Source of the DNA: Candidatus Saccharimonadota bacterium
GTDB taxonomy: Bacteria > Patescibacteriota > Saccharimonadia > Saccharimonadales > Saccharimonadaceae
Assembly: GCA_017519305.1 (NCBI GenBank)
Contig: JAFWSN010000001.1
Location: forward strand, 184,296 to 248,295
Reading direction: 5' to 3'
DNA: 64,000 nucleotides
Each line of letters starts with the position of its first letter. The stretch's first letter is position 1. The translations under genes were made by a program, and so were the position numbers. The notes beneath the pieces were generated by a model. The model did no database searches. It saw nothing but the letters and a program-made list of their open reading frames with translations, and was not told where the DNA came from. Positions 55,327 through 63,408 of this stretch are shown one piece after another.

Positions 55327-56382
55327 ATGGTGTGTATAGCTGCGTTTATTATTTTGGCGATTATCGGTATTTTTGTTGCTATTATTTCCATTTTTAAACG
55401 CGAAGTCGGCAAGAAATATCTCCAGATGCTCAAAAAATCCTGGGGCTGTCTCGGCAAAAAAATTCGTCTCCAAAAATGCGAGACCGGATTTAAGGAAGAC
55501 GTCAAAAACACTCTACTTAGCCGCGTCATTATTAAACATCCGACCTGGATCAAACCTCTCAGTGTCATTATTGAGGTCGTTTCAGTCATTATCGTTGTTG
55601 TTGCGGTCTGGGCGCTCCTCACTGCCATCAAATCTCTGCTTGCTCTCTGGACACTTGGCACCTGTAACGTTACTAAGCCAGCCGCTTGCTCGCTCGGCGC
55701 CGAAGTTTGCAGTATCGACGAATCCGAACCGTCCAATATCTTCGAGGCTACCGGTCGCTGGTTTGAGGAATGGGGTGAAATTTTTGCTGCCATTCCTGAT
55801 AAATTCCGCAACTACGACGCTGATAGTTTTGATTTTTACACTATCGAGATATCATCAAACGACCAACCAACCGCTATCGACATCGTCGACCCAGGCTGCT
55901 CGGTCTGCCTACGTTCCTACAGGAATCAAAAAACCTCTGGTTTCTTCGACCAGTATCATACCAAAATTGTTTTCTTTGCTATCCAGAATCCAGACGGCAG
56001 TTATAAGTTTAAAAACTCTGAACTTCTCGTCCGCACTGCAATTGCCTTAAACGAGATTAAGTCAGAGCTCGCCGCGAAATTTATCGACGCTATTTTTACC
56101 GGTAAAAGTTCAGACGAAAAATATGAAAATCAATCTTACCAAGGCATATTTAACGAAGTTTCTAGCGAAGAGGCCGAGAGAATCATTAACCAAATCTTCG
56201 GCATCATCGAACTCAGTAAAACTGATTATGGAACAGTCAAAAATACCATTTATTCTGATCGTGTCACCGAAATTATGAACAAGAATAAAGCCATCGTCGA
56301 GAACGAAATCCACGCTAAAGGCATCCCTACCATGCTCTACGACGGCGTCAAACATACTGGCTTATACAAATTACCAGAATGA
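55327..56382 (+). CDS. Membrane-anchored DsbA-like thioredoxin-fold protein
   Basis: A 351-residue protein with two N-terminal membrane segments (about 4-23 and 77-110) and a thioredoxin-fold domain with the redox pair CSVC (Cys191, Cys194, in DIVDPGCSVCLRSY) and a cis-Pro motif KGIPTMLYDG near the C terminus. The insert between strands is helical, as in DsbA. The domain would face outside, suiting oxidative folding of exported proteins such as the cysteine-bearing FISUMP proteins. Extra cysteines at 113, 121 and 128 lie after the second helix. A weak TATATA region precedes the ATG. Confidence 0.75.
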   Translation: MVCIAAFIILAIIGIFVAIISIFKREVGKKYLQMLKKSWGCLGKKIRLQKCETGFKEDVKNTLLSRVIIKHPTWIKPLSVIIEVVSVIIVVVAVWALLTAIKSLLALWTLGTCNVTKPAACSLGAEVCSIDESEPSNIFEATGRWFEEWGEIFAAIPDKFRNYDADSFDFYTIEISSNDQPTAIDIVDPGCSVCLRSYRNQKTSGFFDQYHTKIVFFAIQNPDGSYKFKNSELLVRTAIALNEIKSELAAKFIDAIFTGKSSDEKYENQSYQGIFNEVSSEEAERIINQIFGIIELSKTDYGTVKNTIYSDRVTEIMNKNKAIVENEIHAKGIPTMLYDGVKHTGLYKLPE

Positions 56383-56516
56383 AAATGTTTTATTTACAAC
56401 ATTTTTCGCCCTACCACTGTTTTTTCGGTGGAAAACATTCAAAGAAAAATCTTGACATGATTTTGGCCCAGATATAATATAATATTAATACTATATTTTA
56501 GACAGGATGCGAGGTG

Positions 56517-57044
56517 ATGTCTGAACTACCAGAAAAACAAATAAAGCGTTTACGCAGCCTCATCAGCGAAGCTGAGACTAATTTGGCTGCTGCAAAAGAA
56601 TTATTAAACTCTGTTATCGGCGACGGTGACGTCATTACTGCTCCAAGCAGCTCTGTAGTTAGCACCGCTGAAGGCAAAATCATTGAAGGTATTTTCGATG
56701 GCCAAATTATGATTGGTCCAGATGGTAAGAACTATCCAGTCCCAGCCAACTATGCTTCCAAATCGAAGCTTGTTGAAGGCGACATTATGAAGCTTACTAT
56801 TACCGAAGATGGCAAATTCCTCTACAAGCAAATTGGCCCAATCGAACGTAAGACTGTCATCGGCACTCTTACTCATCACGACGACAAATACTTTGTAGAA
56901 GTTGCTGGCAAAGAGTACGAAATTCTTTATGCGTCGGTTACTTACTTCCACCTACGTGAAGGTTCTCAAGTTTCCGTAGTGATTCCAGCCGATCCAGAAA
57001 AGGCGAAACTTGCCAACTGGGCCGCAGTCGAAGCCGCTCTCTAA
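56517..57044 (+). CDS. Conserved-looking hypothetical protein (175 aa)
   Basis: N-terminal coiled coil (QIKRLRSLISEAETNLAAAKEL) and a central beta-rich part with EGIFDGQIMIGPDGKNYPVP, VEGDIMKLTI and IGPIERKTVIGTL, ending in SVVIPADPEKAKLANWAAVE. The first part recalls GreA coiled coils, but the GreA C-terminal FKBP-like domain is absent. No function assigned. ATG 56517 follows GATGCGAGGTG. Promoter: TTGACA (56453-56458) and TATAAT-rich sequence 15-20 bases downstream. A terminator (57049-57073) follows. Confidence 0.65.
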   Translation: MSELPEKQIKRLRSLISEAETNLAAAKELLNSVIGDGDVITAPSSSVVSTAEGKIIEGIFDGQIMIGPDGKNYPVPANYASKSKLVEGDIMKLTITEDGKFLYKQIGPIERKTVIGTLTHHDDKYFVEVAGKEYEILYASVTYFHLREGSQVSVVIPADPEKAKLANWAAVEAAL

Positions 57045-57048
57045 AAAA

Positions 57049-57073
57049 CCGCCCCGAAAGGGGCAGTTTTTTT
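57049..57073 (+). terminator. Terminator before dnaX
   Basis: CCGCCCC/GGGGCAG hairpin with a T-run. Confidence 0.8.
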
Positions 57074-57091
57074 ATGCTATAATAAATTCAT

Positions 57092-58504
57092 ATGGGAAAG
57101 GCGTTGTATCGAAAATATCGTCCAAAATGTCTTGCCGAAGTAATCGGTGAAGGCCAAGTCGTCGATACTCTCAAAAAAGCGCTCGAGACCAAAAACATCT
57201 CTCATGCCTATCTCTTTGTCGGACCACGCGGTTGTGGCAAAACTTCCGTCGCCCGCATCTTCGCTCACGAAATCAACGAATTCAAATACGAACTCGAAGA
57301 CAATTACGTTGACATTATCGAAATCGATGGCGCTTCAAACCGTGGCATCGACAATATCAGGGAACTACGCGAAAAAGTCGCCATCGCTCCATCCGAAGGC
57401 AAATACAAGGTCTATATTATCGACGAAGTTCATATGCTTACTAAAGAAGCCTTCAATGCTCTGCTCAAAACTCTCGAGGAGCCGCCAAAACACGCCGTGT
57501 TTATTATGGCCACGACTGATGCTTACAAGGTTCCAATCACAATTACATCACGCGCCCAAGTTTTTACATTTGGTCTTGCTGACGCTAAAACTATGTTTGA
57601 CTACGTAAAGGGAGTTGTCGCTAAAGAAAAAATCAACATCGACGACGACGCCTTAAATCTTATCGTCAAGCGTGGTGGCGGTTCATTTCGCGACACACTA
57701 TCTTTAATCGACCAAATTGCGAATTTTGGCACCGACAAAATTACTAAAGATTTCATTCTTAAGACCTTCGGTTTGCCAGAAGATGAATTAATTAGCAACC
57801 TGCTTGCCGCCTATGCTGCTGGTGACATTAATAGTATTACTGATATTTTAAAAAATCTCTTCAATGCCAATACTAAAGCCGAAACTATCGCCGAAGAATT
57901 AATCAATCAAATCCTCGCCGACCCAAAACCAATTTACTTCAAGTTGTTAGATAGTCTCACTGGTGTCAAAAGTCCTTTTGCTGAAGCAAAATTACTCGTT
58001 GCGCTCACCGAATCATTGCAAGTAGCACCAGTGACCGTAAAACTAGCTGCGGCTCCAGCACCAAAAGTTGTCGCCAGCCCAGTAGTCGCAAAACCAGCCC
58101 CAGCCAAACCAGTTGCCGCTCAGCCAGCCCCGACCAAAGAAACACCGGCCACAGAAGCACCGGCTCCGAAGCCAGTCATGGAAGGCAGTGAGTTTGACTG
58201 GAATACTTTCGTTGATAATGTTAGTGCTAAAAACAATGCCGTTTCAGCTCAACTCCAAAAAGCCAAACATACTTTCGACGGCGACACCTTGCACATTTAT
58301 CCAATGAAACGTATCGTCAGAACGATTCTCGAACGTCCAAACAATAAGTCATTAATCATCAGCATGCTTGGTGGTGTTAAATTAGAGTTACATGATGCGG
58401 ACGAACAGCCAAACATCAAGGAAAATCCCTTAGTTTCAAAAATTTCTGCTATAATGGGTGGAGCAGAGGAGGTCAAAAAAGATGGCGGAAAAACCCCATT
58501 CTGA
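57092..58504 (+). CDS. dnaX: DNA polymerase III gamma/tau subunit, zinc module missing
   Basis: Clamp-loader ATPase of 470 residues: YRKYRPKCLAEVIGE, Walker A VGPRGCGKTSVA, Walker B VYIIDEVHMLT, FNALLKTLEEPP and TSRAQVFTF. Between Walker A and EIDGASNRGIDNIREL the usual four-cysteine zinc module is gone. An Ala/Pro linker (about 315-360) leads to a C-terminal domain. TGCTATAAT (TATAAT 57078-57083) is eight bases before ATG 57092. Confidence 0.93.
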   Translation: MGKALYRKYRPKCLAEVIGEGQVVDTLKKALETKNISHAYLFVGPRGCGKTSVARIFAHEINEFKYELEDNYVDIIEIDGASNRGIDNIRELREKVAIAPSEGKYKVYIIDEVHMLTKEAFNALLKTLEEPPKHAVFIMATTDAYKVPITITSRAQVFTFGLADAKTMFDYVKGVVAKEKINIDDDALNLIVKRGGGSFRDTLSLIDQIANFGTDKITKDFILKTFGLPEDELISNLLAAYAAGDINSITDILKNLFNANTKAETIAEELINQILADPKPIYFKLLDSLTGVKSPFAEAKLLVALTESLQVAPVTVKLAAAPAPKVVASPVVAKPAPAKPVAAQPAPTKETPATEAPAPKPVMEGSEFDWNTFVDNVSAKNNAVSAQLQKAKHTFDGDTLHIYPMKRIVRTILERPNNKSLIISMLGGVKLELHDADEQPNIKENPLVSKISAIMGGAEEVKKDGGKTPF

Positions 58505-59846
58505 TAGCGGTCGCATACCACCACAGGATATTGCAGCCGAAAAATCATTGCTTGGCGCAATCTTGATTTCTGATGGTGATGAAATTTTTCCAGAAATTCT
58601 GACCATCATCCAAACACAAGATTTCTACGACAAAAATCACCAAACGATTTTTGACGCCATGATCAGCCTTTATAACAAACATCAACCAATTGATACCCTC
58701 ACTCTTACCGATGAACTCAAATCCGTTAAAAAACTCAAAGAAATCGGTGGCGCTCCATATTTGGTCGAACTATCCAACTTTGTGCCAACAGCTTCACACG
58801 CCAAAGCCTACGCCAGCATCATCGAAAAAGCATCCGTCCGTCGCAGGCTCATTGGCGCCGGCAGTGTTATCGTGGATAAAGCTTTTGCAGACGATTCTGA
58901 CGTACTCGATTTAATCGGCAACGCCGAACAGGAACTATTCAAAGTTTCCAACAAACTCGTCAAAAATGATTATGCACCAATTGAAGAACTCCTTGCTGAT
59001 GCTTTTGAACGTATCGACGACCTACGTAAAAATAAAGGTGCTTTACGCGGTCTCAAGTCCGGCTTCCGTGATCTTGATAATAAAACTGCCGGTTTCCAAA
59101 AAGGTGACCTCGTTATCGTCGGTGCTCGCCCGGCCATGGGTAAAACTACTTTCGCACAAAACATTGCCTACAATATTGCTAAATATAACAACAAAGGCGT
59201 CTTATTCTTCTCGATGGAGATGGCCGCCGACGAAATTATCGATCGCATCATCTCCGACGTTTCCGGAGTTGACAACTGGCACATCCGTACTGGTAACGTT
59301 TCTGACGAAGAATATTCTCGCATTACTGATGCTCTCGGCGAACTAGACGATTTGCCACTCTACATCGACGATACGAGCTCGATGAACATTATGGAACTCC
59401 GCAACAAAGCCCGTCGCGCTGTACACGATCACGATATCGGCATTATCATTATCGACTATTTACAGCTCATTCAAGGCTCCAACCGTTATGCCGGAAACCG
59501 CGTTCAGGAAGTCTCCGAAGTTTCTCGTGGTCTTAAAATTCTCGCTCGCGAGCTCAAAGTTCCAGTCATCGCCTTGGCACAGCTTTCCCGTAACGTCACC
59601 GGCCGCGACGATCCACGCCCAGTCTTGTCCGACCTTCGTGATTCTGGTTCCATCGAGCAGGACGCCGACCTTGTCGTCTTCCTTCACCGTCCAGACTATT
59701 ACAAAATTCATGATGACAATTACGAAGACACCCACATTACCGAACTTATTATCGCTAAGCACCGCCATGGTGCCGTGGGCAAGATCGAGCTCTACTTCCA
59801 CCCGGAACTTCTCCGTTTTATGTCGCTAGACAAAACCAGGGAATAA
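58482..59846 (+). CDS. dnaB: Replicative DNA helicase
   Basis: A 454-residue DnaB: N-terminal domain (PPQDIAAEKSLLGAIL), then RecA-like core with Walker A GARPAMGKTTFAQ, Walker B IIIIDYLQLIQG and LSRNVTGRDDPRPVLSDLRD. ATG 58482 is chosen from GAGGAGG upstream; it overlaps dnaX by 23 bases, and a TGCTATAAT inside the dnaX end (58447-58455) may give it a separate promoter. Confidence 0.96.
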   Translation: MAEKPHSDSGRIPPQDIAAEKSLLGAILISDGDEIFPEILTIIQTQDFYDKNHQTIFDAMISLYNKHQPIDTLTLTDELKSVKKLKEIGGAPYLVELSNFVPTASHAKAYASIIEKASVRRRLIGAGSVIVDKAFADDSDVLDLIGNAEQELFKVSNKLVKNDYAPIEELLADAFERIDDLRKNKGALRGLKSGFRDLDNKTAGFQKGDLVIVGARPAMGKTTFAQNIAYNIAKYNNKGVLFFSMEMAADEIIDRIISDVSGVDNWHIRTGNVSDEEYSRITDALGELDDLPLYIDDTSSMNIMELRNKARRAVHDHDIGIIIIDYLQLIQGSNRYAGNRVQEVSEVSRGLKILARELKVPVIALAQLSRNVTGRDDPRPVLSDLRDSGSIEQDADLVVFLHRPDYYKIHDDNYEDTHITELIIAKHRHGAVGKIELYFHPELLRFMSLDKTRE

Positions 59847-59861
59847 CGCTATACTGGTTAT

Positions 59862-61307
59862 GTGAAGAAAATTATTATTTCTAAACTTTTTTTGTACAAG
59901 CACCGCTTTGTTATTGGCTATATCTTACTCGGGCTAGCCTTCGTCGGATTACTCTTTTTGGTTCCACTGATTGCTCAGAAAAATCTTTCTAGCGCCGAAA
60001 TGGAATCAGCTGTTAGCTCGTATAATCTTGAACCAGATGCCGTCTTCAATGGTGATTTAGTCAATCTCCCATACCGTCTTTTACAAAAAGTTTCTATTAT
60101 GGCTTTTGGGTTAACACCGTTTGCAATTAAATTGCCAAATATTCTGATTGGTATTTTACTTGGCTTCTTATTGATATTGATTCTCAACCGCTGGTTTAAA
60201 AACAACGTGTCACTTCTGGCATCAATTCTCATGATTTTATCAACATTATTCTTGTCGCTCATCGGCACCGGCACTCCACTCATCATGTTAGTGTTCTGGC
60301 CGACCCTACTACTCTGGCTAGGTTCCAAAATTCAAGGAGAAAAACGCCCAGAACCAATTTTCTGTTTCGCCTTTGCTTTATCGCTACTGTTTTCAATCTT
60401 TACGCCGTACATGGTGTATTTCGCCATCCTTTGCGTTGTGTTTGCCATTTCGCAACCACATCTTCGTTTCGTCATTAAGCGTCTACCAAAAATTCCACTC
60501 GTCATTATTGGTTTATTTGTACTCGCTGGTATCGCTCTCGTAGTCCTTAGCATCATTAAGGCCCCGAGCGTCGCTCTCGAATTACTATTCGCGAAAAACT
60601 TCTCGACTTCCGAATTTCTTCATAATGTCTCGACTGGTTTCACACCAATCTTCTCTTGGAATAACGGCCCGGAAGGCGCCTTCCTTTCGCCGCTCATCAG
60701 TTTGCCGACCTTCGCTTTAGTGTTGATTGGTCTTTTCTCGACCACCAAAGGTTTCTTTGCTTCCAGAAACTCCATTGCCACATTGCTGCTCATTTTTACC
60801 GTCGTCATTACCGGATTTAACCCGAGTTCAATCGTCTTCATTATCATCCCGCTTGCCATCCTAGTTGCACACGGTCTCAAATATGTTCTCGAAAAATGGT
60901 ACGGTCTTTTCCCAGAAAACCCATACGCTCGCATCTCAGCGCTCATTCCGTTATCGATTTTGTTCGCCGTTATGATTTTGCCAAACCTACTCCAAAATAT
61001 GTACGGCTACCGCTTCAACCCAAGTGTCGCGCATTATTACACGAATAACTTATCGATTATCCGTGACAAACTAACCGACGAGACTATCATCGCTGAGCCA
61101 GATTCACTCGAATACAAATTCTACAAAATTCTCGAAGATTCCACCGAAATCAAAGTTTCGTCTGAAATCACCACCAGCAAAGCATTGGCCTTCTTAAAGA
61201 AACCAGAAAAGAAGCCAGAAGGCTACAAGCTTTCACGCATAATCACCTCGGAAAAATCAGACAACTCTGATATAATATATCTATATACAGTAGTAGAAGG
61301 AGAATAA
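59862..61307 (+). CDS. Membrane glycosyltransferase-like protein (GT-C/ArnT-like)
   Basis: A 481-residue protein with about ten membrane helices. After the first helix comes an outer loop with NLSSAEMESAVSSYNLEPD and LVNLPYRLLQK, recalling the first loop of GT39/GT83 dolichol- or undecaprenyl-phosphate-sugar transferases where an acidic residue is catalytic. The helices are followed by an outer C-terminal domain. Function uncertain. GTG 59862 lies six bases after TATACT (59850-59855): a leaderless GTG start. Confidence 0.65.
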   Translation: MKKIIISKLFLYKHRFVIGYILLGLAFVGLLFLVPLIAQKNLSSAEMESAVSSYNLEPDAVFNGDLVNLPYRLLQKVSIMAFGLTPFAIKLPNILIGILLGFLLILILNRWFKNNVSLLASILMILSTLFLSLIGTGTPLIMLVFWPTLLLWLGSKIQGEKRPEPIFCFAFALSLLFSIFTPYMVYFAILCVVFAISQPHLRFVIKRLPKIPLVIIGLFVLAGIALVVLSIIKAPSVALELLFAKNFSTSEFLHNVSTGFTPIFSWNNGPEGAFLSPLISLPTFALVLIGLFSTTKGFFASRNSIATLLLIFTVVITGFNPSSIVFIIIPLAILVAHGLKYVLEKWYGLFPENPYARISALIPLSILFAVMILPNLLQNMYGYRFNPSVAHYYTNNLSIIRDKLTDETIIAEPDSLEYKFYKILEDSTEIKVSSEITTSKALAFLKKPEKKPEGYKLSRIITSEKSDNSDIIYLYTVVEGE

Positions 61308-61310
61308 ACC

Positions 61311-61607
61311 ATGGGTCAAACAATGGACCAAATGAAAATGTTGAACCAACTCAGGAAGGCTCAAAAAGAATTAAAGAACGAAATTGTTGAAGTTGAAGCT
61401 GGCGACGGCGCTGTTGTCGTCCAAATCACCGGCGAGCTCAAAGTCCGCAAAGTCACCATCGATCCAGAAAAAGTCGACCTTGACGATATCCACGAACTCG
61501 AACGCTGGATTGAAAACTGTATGCGCGACGGCTTTGCCAAAGCTCAAGAAATCGCTACCGACAAAATGAAACCACTCATGGGTGGTCTTGGTAATCTAGG
61601 ATTCTAA
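61311..61607 (+). CDS. YbaB/EbfC-family nucleoid-associated protein
   Basis: A 98-residue DNA-binding protein: coiled-coil N terminus (MLNQLRKAQKELKNEI), VVVQITGELKVRKVTI and the C-terminal MKPLMGGLGNLGF. AAGGAGAATAAACC precedes ATG 61311. recR starts at the base after its stop, the usual ybaB-recR pair. Confidence 0.93.
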   Translation: MGQTMDQMKMLNQLRKAQKELKNEIVEVEAGDGAVVVQITGELKVRKVTIDPEKVDLDDIHELERWIENCMRDGFAKAQEIATDKMKPLMGGLGNLGF

Positions 61608-62213
61608 ATGTTACCGCGGGCGCTTGAAGACGCCGTTGAAGCGTTGAGTCATTTGCCTGGCGTAGGTCCGCGCACTGCTGAGCGCTACGCTTACTATCTT
61701 TTTCGTTCCAGTCCAAACGTCGCGAAAAATCTAGCCGAAGCTATTAATGATTTGCACGATAAAGTTAAATCTTGCCCAGTGACTTTCGCTTTGATTGATG
61801 CCAACGAAGAAATTTCGCCGCTCTATAGCGACCCCGCACGTGACAAAACCACTGTACTAGTAGTCGAGGAACCACTCGATATTTATGCTATCGAACAAAC
61901 TAAGGGCTATAAAGGCACTTACCATGTACTAGGCGGCGCTTTTTCGCCAATCGACGGTATTACGCCAGACGAGCTTCACATCAAAGAACTCGTAGAGCGT
62001 GTTAAGACCGACGGCGTTAAAGAAGTTATCATCGCCACTAACCCTTCAATCGAGGGCGAAGGAACTGCACTTCTTATCGAAAAAATTTTGCACGAAGAAA
62101 ATAAAGATCTCAAAATCACTCGCCTCGCACGCGGTTTGCCACTTGGCGTTGATCTGTCCTATGCCGATCAAATCACTCTTTCTGCCGCACTTGAAAACCG
62201 CACCAATCTTTAA
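61608..62213 (+). CDS. recR: Recombination protein RecR, zinc finger lost
   Basis: A 201-residue RecR: helix-hairpin-helix LSHLPGVGPRTAERYAYYL, Toprim domain (VLVVEEPLDIYAIE ... YHVLGGAFSPIDGI ... TNPSIEGEGTALLI) and ARGLPLGVDLSYAD at the end. The Cys4 zinc finger normally between them is reduced to one cysteine (VKSCPVTF), though the length of the segment is kept. Works with RecO/RecF in gap repair. Confidence 0.95.
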   Translation: MLPRALEDAVEALSHLPGVGPRTAERYAYYLFRSSPNVAKNLAEAINDLHDKVKSCPVTFALIDANEEISPLYSDPARDKTTVLVVEEPLDIYAIEQTKGYKGTYHVLGGAFSPIDGITPDELHIKELVERVKTDGVKEVIIATNPSIEGEGTALLIEKILHEENKDLKITRLARGLPLGVDLSYADQITLSAALENRTNL

Positions 62214-62259
62214 TCTTTTTTTGCTACAACAGTGTTATAATCAAGCCAAGGAGAGCAAT

Positions 62260-62943
62260 ATGTCAAAGAGTTTTCAAACCAGACTTCTAGCTTCGTTAGC
62301 TTTACTTGCTATTGCTGCTGCTACTATTTTTACGTTGGATAGTATGCCTTTTAAAATCTTCTACGGCGTTTTTGCCATTGTTGCTGGCATCGAATTACTC
62401 AGCTTTTTCAAGAATAAAGTTAGTTTTTGGCATATTTTATTGGTCCTTATTGAATTAGCTCTGCTCGTATTCGGGTCAATCTTTATTGCCAGAATCACTG
62501 CACTACAAATCATCTTAATAATCTTTGGCGTCTGCGGCTACGACGTCTTCGCCTATATTTTCGGCGGTCTACTTGGCGGCAAAATCTTTAAAAAATCCCG
62601 CCCATTCCGCTTTGTTTCGAAAAACAAAACTTGGGAGGGGACTTTCCTTGGGCTCGCCAGCTCGTTCCTTCTCGTTGGCGCCATCTTGCTCGCCTGCAAC
62701 TCATACGATTACATCTTTCTGGCATCCGGAATTTTTGCCTTAATGGGAGATTTGCTTGAAAGCTTCATTAAACGCCAATTCAAAATCAAAGATTCGGGTG
62801 AAATTCTTGTCACCAACAAAATCTTCGACAAACTCGAAATTCTAGTCGGTGGCAAAGGTGGTCACGGCGGCTATCTCGACCGCATTGATTCTATGGCCTT
62901 CGCTAACACCGTGATGTTTGTACTATTTTTGCTGATCTTTTAG
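62260..62943 (+). CDS. cdsA: Phosphatidate cytidylyltransferase
   Basis: Makes CDP-diacylglycerol, the phospholipid precursor. A 227-residue membrane protein with about six helices and the C-terminal CDS signature, here SFIKRQFKIKDSGEIL ... GGHGGYLDRIDS. KTWEG in the middle is also typical. TGTTATAAT lies upstream and AAGGAGAGCAAT precedes ATG 62260. The end overlaps the convergent phosphatase gene by 21 bases. Confidence 0.92.
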   Translation: MSKSFQTRLLASLALLAIAAATIFTLDSMPFKIFYGVFAIVAGIELLSFFKNKVSFWHILLVLIELALLVFGSIFIARITALQIILIIFGVCGYDVFAYIFGGLLGGKIFKKSRPFRFVSKNKTWEGTFLGLASSFLLVGAILLACNSYDYIFLASGIFALMGDLLESFIKRQFKIKDSGEILVTNKIFDKLEILVGGKGGHGGYLDRIDSMAFANTVMFVLFLLIF

Positions 62944-63369
62944 ATAACTTTTACGATGCTCAACTTTCCAAGCTCTAATGCCAGCAAATTTAGCCGCCAA
63001 AAGATCGGTAGAATATTTATCGCCTAACATGGCGGTATTTTTCTTGGCAATTTTTAGCTCTTTACGTGTGCGGGTAAGGTGAGTACTGAGTGGCTTTTTA
63101 GCCCACCAAACACAGCGAATGCCATATGGTTCGCTAAAACTCTGAACACGCTTTTTGAAAATATTATTCGAAACAATGACTAGCTCTACGCCAGCACTTT
63201 TTACATCTTTGATCCATTCTTCAAGGCCTTCAACCGGCTCACTAGAAAGGCGCTCCGTCAGGGTATTATCAAGGTCACAAAGAAGCAATTTAATTTTTTC
63301 TGCTCGCAAAACCTCTGGCGTCACGTCCTCAAAACGATCAAACTTCCTATCTACTAATAGAATACTCAT
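62923..63369 (-). CDS. YqeG-family HAD phosphatase
   Basis: A 148-residue HAD-IIIA protein: motif I LLLCDLDNTL, motif II VIVSNN, Lys in WWAKKPL and motif III AMLGDKYSTDLLAA. YqeG-type proteins relate to phosphatidylglycerophosphate phosphatase (GEP4), so placement beside cdsA suggests a role in phospholipid synthesis. TATAAT (minus strand 63381-63376, as TGTTATAAT) is six bases before ATG 63369. Confidence 0.87.
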   Translation of the reverse strand: MSILLVDRKFDRFEDVTPEVLRAEKIKLLLCDLDNTLTERLSSEPVEGLEEWIKDVKSAGVELVIVSNNIFKKRVQSFSEPYGIRCVWWAKKPLSTHLTRTRKELKIAKKNTAMLGDKYSTDLLAAKFAGIRAWKVEHRKSYLKDQQK

Positions 63370-63408
63370 GGAATGATTATAACACAGCCCATATGGTATA
63401 ATTTAAGC

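Noticed and set aside
56517-57044. GreA transcription factor
   Set aside because: The coiled-coil start is GreA-like, but the C-terminal FKBP-like domain and its motifs are absent.
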